Shown piece by piece: positions 1-9,600 of a DNA stretch of 25,054 bases. The DNA is from Stephanodiscus triporus. Taxonomy: Eukaryota > Bacillariophyta > Thalassiosirophyceae > Thalassiosirales > Thalassiosiraceae. Made by a program: the position numbers and the translations under genes. The DNA is taken from the NCBI GenBank assembly GCA_036939755.1, contig JALLAZ010000079.1, positions 1 through 25,054 on the forward strand, given 5' to 3'. Position 1 is the stretch's first letter. The number at the start of each line of letters is the position of its first letter. The notes beneath the pieces are model-generated. The model searched no databases. It worked only from the letters and a program-made list of their open reading frames with translations, and had not been told where the DNA came from.

Positions 1-29
1 GAACAATTTTCCGAAAGTACTTATTTTTA

Positions 30-61
30 GGCCTGGTACTGCCGAAAATTCGGCATAGGCC
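30..61. repeat. Inverted repeat (two-part hairpin)
   Basis: Seven-base arms TGCCGAA (40-46) and TTCGGCA (49-55) are exact reverse complements around AA. An outer pair, GGCCT (30-34) and AGGCC (57-61), also matches. Together they could form a 12-bp interrupted stem. Function unknown; it could be the edge of an element cut off by the window, or chance. Confidence 0.45.
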
Positions 62-190
62 GTGCCGATAAGGAGATAGGTAGACTAAACAGACTTACTC
101 TACATATCTAGTAGTTAAGTACTTACTTACTTACTCACTTTTTAAGGGCTGGTGTGTTTCCCGCTAAGAAACTTGACTTCTAATTCGAGC

Positions 191-327
191 GAGATTTTTC
201 CACGTGGGAATACATAGACTGACTCGAGGCTGTGCCCCAAAATCTGGACAAAGACACGATTAGATCGGCTGTTCAAAACGTAGTTCAAATTTTGCGGTCG
301 AGATCTTTTCCACGTGGGAATAAATAA
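191..327. promoter_or_regulatory. Pair of CACGTG (G-box/E-box) direct repeats
   Basis: The motif ttttccacgtgggaata occurs twice, with the CACGTG cores at 201-206 and 311-316, exactly 110 bp apart. Both copies are preceded by a matching 'gagat' and differ over the longer match only by an indel and one substitution. CACGTG is the classical core bound by bHLH and bZIP factors. The copies lie about 460 and 350 bp upstream of the GH18 gene start, so they may be operators for it; alternatively they are remnants of a small dispersed repeat. Confidence 0.4.
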
Positions 328-667
328 TAGTTATCCATCTTTGGGCCCCCAAAAAATCGCGATCTTGTCAAAAACAACAGGAGCTCGTGATTCACACTCT
401 CTCTTGTGGGCGCGCGCCTTGCCAACAACCAGACGCACGATGGTCAATAATCGCGTCCTTCCGAAAAGGACTATTATTATTATTCCCGACGTCTCGTCAT
501 TATCATCACACTCGTGAAGCGAAGATATAGATATATCATCATCATCGGCAGCTCGGGTTGCGCTAGAAGCCCGTCGATTCGTCGTCCCATACTACCGGAC
601 CGACCGCGCCGCGCCACTCCATTCCCCGCCCGGCGCGCCCGAACGCGACATATAACAATATTATAAT

Positions 668-3600
668 ATGCGCCTCGACGTCATGAAGACGCCCGCCGCC
701 GTCCTCCTCCACCTCCTCCCCCCGCTCCTCCCGATCGTCGTCACGCTCGCCCAGTCGGACGTCGACCCCGCGTCCTACAAGTACCGCTTCTTCTGCGGCT
801 CGTCCTTCGCGGACGTGCAGGCCGACACCTGCGCCGGACGGCAGTGGTGTCCGTCGTCGTCCGACGACGAGTGCGTCACGCCGGGACAAACGTGCTTCGC
901 GAACACCCCGTGCGACGCCCGGCTGATCGACGGCGTCTCGGTCCCGACCTACTCCCTGTCGCTATACCCGGAGTACAACGATCCCACCGACAAGATGTTC
1001 TGCGGCGTCGACTACGGTGACGCGAGCGCGACGTGCCTCGCGGGGGGGGAGGTCGGGGCGTCGCGTCACTGTCCGGACATGGCCTGCGCGGAGCCGGGGC
1101 AGGTTTGCTTCATCGACATGCCCTGCTCGTACTTCGTCATGACGAACCCGAACGCGAATCCGCTATCGGATGTGGAGGACGCGGAGGTGTCGACGTCCGA
1201 GCTGGAGCTGCCCGATCCCGGGTCGGAGCTTAGCACCACCTTCTGCGGCGCGACGTTCCAGCAGGCCGCGGCCGACTGCTCGACGTCGACGTGGTGTCGC
1301 AACGGCAACTCGCAGGAGTGCCCGAACGGCATGACTTGCTACGTGGGGGTGAACGCCGACAATCCCGAGTGCGAGATCAACGCGCTCACGAAGAAGGAGT
1401 GGGAGGAGTCGGGGGGGGGGGGAGGAGGAGGATCGAATACGGCCCCACCGGGCGGCGGCGGCGAGTCGTCGTCGTCGTCGTCGTCGTCGTACGAGCCGAC
1501 GCCCCTCCCCCCCGTGGCGCTATCGAGTACGGATCCGAGGAATCAGAATTTCTGCGGCGACGATTGGGACGACGCCAGCGCGAACTGCGACCTCGACAGG
1601 TTCTGCCCGAACGGAGACGGCGATTGCGTCGAGGAGGGACACACGTGTCAGACGTTCACGACGTGCAACGCGTTGGACATGACGGCGAGTCCGACGTGAG
1701 TAGTTTTTTTTCTTTTTCGTATCCCGATCGCGTGTGCAAAAATGATGCACATTATTCTTTTACTCGCCCAACTGGCGCGACGGGCCCGAATAACACAACC
1801 CCCGATACTCACGCTCCCCCCCCCTTCCCATCCCCCCCTCCTCCCGTTTTTTGTAACGCTACCCGTCTCGGGGCAGTACGATGGCGCCGACGCCGGAGCC
1901 CGAGCCGACGGAATCGCCCACCACCGACAAGCCCAGCAGGCCGCCCACGCCAGAGGTGAGTTTTTTGCATTAATCATATATCCGTTCGAAGATCGCTTGG
2001 ACGACTTCGCATTTTTGTCACGGCAAGGAAAGGGGAGGGAGAGGGAGACGACGGGCGGGGGGTGGGGGGCGAATGTCCCCCAATCCGTCCGCGCTCGCCC
2101 CCGTCCACCCCCCTCCCCCGCCCTTGACTCGGCTTCTCGACACTTCTCGCCGACGAGCGCCCTCTAATCCAACACCCATCCCATCTCCATCTCTCGCCCT
2201 CGTATCGGAACGAACGACATGACGGACCGAACGAACAAAAACAAAATAAAACGAACGCGACGGGGGCAGCCTTCCATCCCGCCCAACAAGTTGCCGACCA
2301 ATCCCCCCTCCATGCCGCCCACCCACGCCCCCCTCCCGTACGGCGACTTCCGCCGCGAGTTCTGGTGCGGCCTGACGTACTTCGACGCCCTCGAAAACTG
2401 CCCGATGCGGTGCCCTTCCGGCGGGGACGACGAGTGCGCCACGCACCCACTGCACGGCGACGTCGCCGACCTCGGATTGAAGTGCATGAGCGGCGTCGCC
2501 GATTGCAAGGACGAGAAGGGGCTGGGGGCGTACGGCATGGAGGATCCGACGACGGGGACGGGGACGGGGACGGGGACGGGGACGGGGACGGGGACGGGGA
2601 CGGGGACGGAGACGGAGATTGATACCGAGACGGAGGGCGAGGGGGGGGGCGAGGATGCGTCCGTTGAGACGACGGCGGACGAGACGACGGCGGACGAGGC
2701 CGAGCTTTCCATGAGCGACGGCGCCGTCGAGACGGCGGACGCCACGACGGCCTCGGACAAAGCGCCCACCTCGTCGCCCTCGTCCGTTCAGCCTCTCCAA
2801 GGACCCATCGAGGACGAGATGGTGCGTATCATCCTCTACGGGCTCAGCAGCTCCGCCTTCCTCGGCGATGCCAACGGGATGGATCGCTGGAGGTCCATCA
2901 CGGAATCCTATATCGAGGATTTCTTCAACAAGTATCCCACGCAAGAGATGATCGATTCGGGGACCACGGGGCCGGACGCCATCCGCTCTTCGGTGTTCGA
3001 CGTCGAGGTCACGATAGCGGGGGAGGAATGGGAGGAAGCGCCAGAGCACGATTTTGATCCGCTGGTGGCGGGGGATGTCGAGGCCAGAGACGCCGACGCT
3101 CGAAGGAATTTGCGCATCGGCGCACGCGCATCCACCGCCGTTGCTCGTCGTACCCAAGTCGGGATGGATCCGTCCAAAATCATTATGGTGACGTACTCCC
3201 AGACGTACACGTACCGTTTGTCGCTAGACTTCGTCAACGACGATCCGAACTTCATCATGCGACGGCCGCTCGAGACCCCCGAGTATCGAGCGGACTACGT
3301 CGCCTACCTCCGATCCATGGATTTTACCGATTTCGGCGACCTGGAGTACGTGAGCAATTTCATGTACAGCGAATTCCCGACGCCCTCCCCGACCACGTTA
3401 GAGCCGACGGGGAGTCCCGTTTTGCCCGGCGAGCCAACGATGCCCCCGCAGAGCGATGAGCTGGCTACAGAAACCTCTCCCCCTCCCACGGAAAACGTTG
3501 GATGCAGCCTATGCAAACCCGGACAAATCGGCATCGATGCCGACGTGATACTAAACGGCGAGGCTCAGCCCTGCGTGGATGTATACAGCTATTTCTTGGA

Positions 3601-6600
3601 AAATTTTATGCAGGGCTCCCTTGATTGTCAGGACGCACAGAGTCAGCTCAGTTCAATTTGTTGCCAGGATGCTGACGGTGCAGAGAATGTTGATGATGCA
3701 GCGAATGCAGAGACGATGCAAGAACCCGCCTCTACCCCAAATCCAACTCCCGATTCAACAGAAAATGCAATGGAACCAGCCGAAGCTCCCGTGGAAGATG
3801 AATTTGGATTACCAGAAGTAGCCTCCCTGGCCGAAACATTCTACTGTGGTACGAATTGGGACTCCGTGTCTTGTGAAACGGCGACACCATGCCCATCTGG
3901 GGACCCGGGTGAATGTCCCTCTGGAGAGCAGTGTATTGCTTTTACGAACTGCGGAGGCAAGTTTTCGTTTGTCAGCGATCCTACCGTTGAAGGAGGTGGG
4001 CCAAATGTCAATGAGGTAAAGGGTACTTTCTTCTGTGGGACGAGCGTGCAATTTTTGGAGATGAAGTGCGACGGCGCAACTCCGTGCCCCAATGGCCCCG
4101 AGGATTGTGAGGGTGGCGGTGATACATATGGATGCTTTGCATTTACTGGGTGCAATGATCAAGTCGATCCAGGTAGCTTCGTTGGATTCCTAAGCCCGTC
4201 GGATGAGGAAGGCGCAGATGCCGGACTCCCCGAAATTTCTGGCGATACCGCCAATTACTTCTACTGCTCGCCAACGTGGGAGGAATTGGATAGCAAATGC
4301 ATCAAAGGCGTCCCCGTAGGGGCCACTCAATGTCCCTCCGGAGATATGCTCGAGTGTGCCGACGGAGAAGGTTGCTTTGCATTTGCGTGCAATGGGGGCG
4401 TCGTCCCTGCAAATACGCAACCTTCACCCTCCTCTCCGTCTAGTCCTACCAACGACTACTCCGTGGAGGACGTGAATGTACTAAAATCCACCTTCTATTG
4501 TGGACTATCCATAGAAGAAATTGATGCCGATTGCGAAAATGCTAAACCCTGCCCTTCTGGTGATGAATGCCCACCAGGACACGGATGCTTCGCATTTAGT
4601 AAGTGCGGTGGTGTGGATATTGATAGTTTGGTGAACAAGTTTGGCGACACCGATCGCCCAACACGGGCGCCAACAGAACCAGTTGTACAGGTCTGTGATG
4701 AACAAAAGAAGATGAGTGTGAATATTGGTTATTGGCAGAGTTGGAGCGTAAAGTGAGTGATTTGGGATTGTGTGTTGTTGCTATCTCTACGGTGTGCCGC
4801 GTCAGGTTAGAGATAAAAGTGTCATCCACTCATTTCCCTCTTTTCTTTTCACATGCATCGATTCATTATAAAGCCGAGACAAAGACTGCCAACAAATGGA
4901 CACCTCCACCTTCGACAGTGGTCCTTACACACATGTGGTATACTCCTTCGCCTCAATTGATTCGTCATATCGTCTTGAGGCCTGGAATGGCACATATGAA
5001 AACGAGGAGCCTCTCTATAAGGAGTTTAACACGGTCAAGCAGCGTTTTCCTGGGACCAAAACGATGATTGCGGTTGGTGGGTGGACGCATAACGACCCGG
5101 GACCGATGCAGAATCGCTTTTCTCAAATGGTGTCGAGTAGGACTAATCGCATCACGTTTGTCAACAGCGTCATCGAGTTTTTGAGAACGTATGGGTTTGA
5201 TGGATTGGATCTCGATTGGGAATATCCCGCCCTAAAGGACAGGGGTGGCAAACGTGACGATTACGATAATTACGTTCTCATGGTCAAAGATTTGCGTGAG
5301 GCATTCAACGCCGCTCCAGAACCGTATGAACTAACGGTTGCCATACCCGGCAATATCACCAAGCTCGAAATGGGGTTCGATTTAGCAGGATTGGCAGAGC
5401 ATGTCGATTGGTTCAACATCATGGCTTGTAAGTACCAAAATTATATTCTATGCTAGTATTCACAGTGCTGTTTCATTTATCTCATGGGCATTTGATCGTT
5501 TTTATGTTTTGGCAAATAGACGATCTGTGGGGGTCGTGGGACCCCCAAAAAATCGCACTGTCGCATACTGACATACGCATGATTGATGAGGCTGTGGACT
5601 ACATGAGTCACTTCATCCAACGATCCAAGCTGGTTTTAGGTCTTGGCAGCTATGCACGTACATATGCGATGGCCGATGTAGACTGTCTGGATTTGGAGTG
5701 TCCATTTGAGGGTCCAGGCAAGGGCGGGTGCGAAGGTACCGATGGATTCTTGCCTTACTTTGAAATCGCCGACTTGGTCACGTCGCGCAGCTATGATACC
5801 CTCCGCTTCGACGAGGAGACTCAAAGCATGGTCATGTTAACCGACGGCAATCGTCTTATCTCATACGATAACACAGTTAGTTTCAATAGAAAGATTCAAT
5901 ACGCCGAAGACATGTGTTTCATGGGACAAATGCTTTGGGCGATCGACATGATCAAGGATGGTTCCAATCCTACCTCAAGCAGCAACGGTAACACAGCAGC
6001 GACAGGTGACTCATCTGATCAATCATTCTGTGGGAAGGATATTCAGGATGTCGTTAATGGGTGCAAGCAGCCGTGTCCCTCTGGTGATTCTAGTCAGTGT
6101 CCTCAAGGTCAGCAATGCTTTGCAAACACGGGATGCAGTATTGACAGTGTTGGTGCCCCCCCCCCTACCATGTGCCGTTTATGTCCAGATCCAAGTACGC
6201 AGGGCATTAAGGATTGGTTGGAGGTTGAATTTGACGGTGAATCCATGACTTGCGGCGATGCCGACATGTCCGTCATTAGCAACTACGCCACGGGCACTGA
6301 CGAGTGTGATTCCGCCAAACAGTCTTTGGGATCGACATGTTGTTACAACTACCCTGAAAATCCCTGCACGCTCTGCCGAACGGAGACTGAATTTATGGAT
6401 TTACGCGCCTTGGCCGAAATCGAATTCGAGGGAATGTCCATGACCTGCTCTGATCTTAGTAAGCGACTTTTACCCGAGGCTGTCGAAGATCAAATGTGTG
6501 CCGATGCGCAGAAAGAGTACTTTGACCAGTGCTGTTTTAACGTGAGTTTTTTCAAATGAGATTGGCTTTATCGTATAGACTATTTCTTCATCTATTATTG

Positions 6601-9600
6601 ACCACGTCGTCTGTATCTGATTTCACAGCAATGTACGTTGTGTGAGGGGCAGGGTGTCAAGTGGTGGAACGACGTAGAGTACGAAGAGCAAACTTTAAAT
6701 TGTGGTGAGCTCGATTCTTTGCTTTATGCGAACGAGACGGAAGCTGGGGGCGACTCTTGCACTGAAATGATTTCTGAATTTGTGGGTGAGTGCTGTTACG
6801 ACTACCCTGATGATCCGTGCGATGTCTGCACCAAAGATGGGAAGACGAATACGCTTATGCCAAATGAGGAAGTCGAGTATGACGGATCGAATTTTACCTG
6901 TGCGGAGGTGAACAATTTCTTATCTCCATTTGAATCCACAAGTAGTCAGTGTACGGAGATAAAAGACCTGGCATTTGACTCTTGCTGCTTCAATCGGTGC
7001 TCACTGTGTGGAGAGGGGTCCAGGATGGACCCTGATGTGCTTGTGGTAATCGAAGGCGAGGAAGGTAGCGAAGGTGAGGAAGGTAGCAAACAAGGGTCTT
7101 GTGCCGATATTGAATCTAGTTTGTTTCAAGGGAAAACAACAGATGGATCAGAGGAGTGTAACGAGGTTAGGACACTCCACTATGACTCGTGCTGCTTCAA
7201 AATAGTAAGTGAACAAGGATGCTTACTCGCTTATTTGCAAGTGAAGTTCATTGTCTCACTAAGTCCATACTTTTATATTGCCAGCCTTCTGCCCCGTGCC
7301 AACTCTGCGCTACAACTGATTACATGCATCATACCGCGATGGTCGAGTTCAATGACGCCGAAGTCACCTGTCGTAGTGCTGCCAACTTCCTTCAGGAACG
7401 AGAGGAGATGTCGTCCGACACCTGTTCTAACGCCAAGGCTACTATAGGAGAAACTTGCTGTTATTCCACCTGTGACCTTTGCGGAGAATACGACCTTGAC
7501 TGGGATGCTTTCATCAACTATAATGGTGCAGATATGTCGTGTGGTGATTTCAACGAGATTTTTCGCAAAGACATAGTGATAGATGGCACGGAACAGTGCG
7601 ATACGCTCAAAACTGATTATTCTGGCGCTTGCTGCTACTCCAGCCCAACTACCTCATGTCAGCTGTGCAAGCAGGGAGATATATTTTTCGACGTCAAAGA
7701 TAATGCTGAGGTAAACTTCAATGGCCCCACGAATTGCTCTGACGTTGCAGACTTCATGTCTCGTAGAATAGAAGACACAGATCCGGTTTGCTCGGCGACT
7801 CAAACTTCTCTCTTCAACGAGTGCTGCTTCGAGAAGTGCAATCTTGCTGGCGAGCCAGGCTCGTATCCCGATTGGACTGCCGAAGTTGAGATGGATGGAA
7901 ATGTAGCCACTTGTTTAGAGCTTGACGATGCCATAAAGGAGGCAGCTATTAGCAATGGAAGCACCGAATGCCAAAGCCTCCAAGAAGCATTCTCTGCTAC
8001 TTGTAGCTATAGTATTCCCACCAATGCATGTGACATTTGTCCCGACAGTGCCGTCTCGGTCAGCGCAAGTACCCAGTGGGATGGCAAGGAATCAAAATGT
8101 AGCGACATCAAAGAGCGTCTCTCCATGAGGGAAGAAGCAGATGGGGAAGTTTGTGTCAACGCAAAGAACAGTCTTCAGGCCTCTTGCTGCATCGACCAAT
8201 GTCTGATTTGTGATAAATCTCAAAAGGTCGACCCCGTGCTCACCGTTTACCACAATGGCCAGACAAAGACATGTTCGGAGGTGGATACCCATTTCTATGA
8301 AAATAGCATTTTGGCATCAAGCGACGAGTGCGATGAGGCGATGTATCCTCAATGCTGTTACACGCCACCGACATCTCCGTGCAACCTGTGCAAAAAAGGT
8401 TCCGAATACTTTGATGTAATGAGTACCAACACTGTCACCTATATGAACCAAAAGATGACGTGCTCCGACTTGAACGACATGATGGCTCGACGTGAAGAAG
8501 ATGATGGCGAAACATGCTCCTCTGCGAGGGGTGAAGCATTTGATTCATGTTGTGATAACAAATGCTTATTATGTGCCGGTAAAGGCCTTGAAGCTGGAGT
8601 TAAGGTTTCCTATGAGGGCCTCATGATGACTTGCCTTGAATTAGACTTGGTATTGGGCACTGCAGCAATTACAGCTGGATCTGAACAATGTAATGAGATT
8701 ACAAGCCAGCACTCAAAAGATTGTTGTTACGAAAAACCAGAATCACCCTGTCGCATTTGTCCAGGAGAGACTGCTGGCGTGAATAAAGCAAAGTCTGTGA
8801 ATTACCTTGGAGTGGATACGTCCTGTGAAAGTTTATCAAACTACCTCGGGAGTAGAGAAGAGCAGCAGGGGGCGGCATGCCAAGCGGCATCGTCAGAACA
8901 CTCTGATGAATGCTGTTTTGATCTGTGTTCCCTTTGTGACGGTGGGAAAGCCGACTGGGAAACATTTGTCACATATGAAGGACAGTCGATCGCGTGTGGA
9001 GACTTTGAATGGATTCTTCGGGGGAGTGGCGTGGCTGCTGGAACTGATCAATGCGTTGCCGTTAAAGACGAGTTTCGCGACAAGGTATGCTCTCAGTTTT
9101 ATTATTATAATTGGCATTCATTTTGAATTGCTCTGGTCCTCACTCGTTGTTGTTCGCCGTGTCCTCTTTTAAAGTGCTGCTACGATCCTCCTGAAACATC
9201 ATGCAATTTGTGCCATATCGGCCAAGATTATCTTGACGTGTCTGGTGAAGCGCAAATAGTCTACCAAGGTTCAGAGATGAAGTGCCTTAACCTCTATAAT
9301 TCCCTCTTCTTGAGGGAGGCCGCCGACAGCAACCAATGTCAGGCTGCAAAGGATGAACATGCTGATGCGTGTTGCTTTGAGAAGTGCAAAGTGTGCGAGT
9401 TCGGGTCTCTTGATACTACTGCCACAGTCAATGTCAACGGAACTGCGACAAGCTGCTCTGCGTTGGAATCAAGCTTTAGCAAGGATGTCGTTGTGGAGGG
9501 AAGCACCATATGTAGTACGAAACGTGCAGAGTACGCGGCTGCCTGTTGTTACACCAGCCCAGATAACCCCTGCAAGTTATGCCCCGCTGGATCTGAAGTA

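Larger units (their letters stand above)
1..667. other. Upstream region of the giant GH18 gene; no gene seen
   Basis: No convincing coding region. The open frame at 314-517 has no family-like pattern. The stretch holds an inverted repeat near the left edge (30-61), a short ACTT tandem repeat (about 116-136), two near-identical CACGTG-centred direct repeats, and an AT-rich run (about 650-667) directly in front of the first ATG of the giant gene. A similar AT-rich run precedes the uL14 start, so these may be core-promoter or leader sequences; that is inference. Composition turns GC-rich after about 560, close to the gene start. Confidence 0.5.

Noticed and set aside
314..517. 67-codon plus frame in the left intergenic region
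   Set aside because: No domain, no signal peptide, ends in a low-complexity run; best explained by chance.
2018..3157. Long minus-strand open frame (379 codons) with Arg-Pro repeats
   Set aside because: It is the reverse reading of GC-rich exon 3 and the ACGGGG repeat; the composition is pure low complexity and the plus strand has a clear protein.
5538..5556. CCCCCAAAAAATCGC shared between exon 5 and the left intergenic region (about 346-360)
   Set aside because: A 15-nt match between coding and non-coding DNA with homopolymer content is likely chance.
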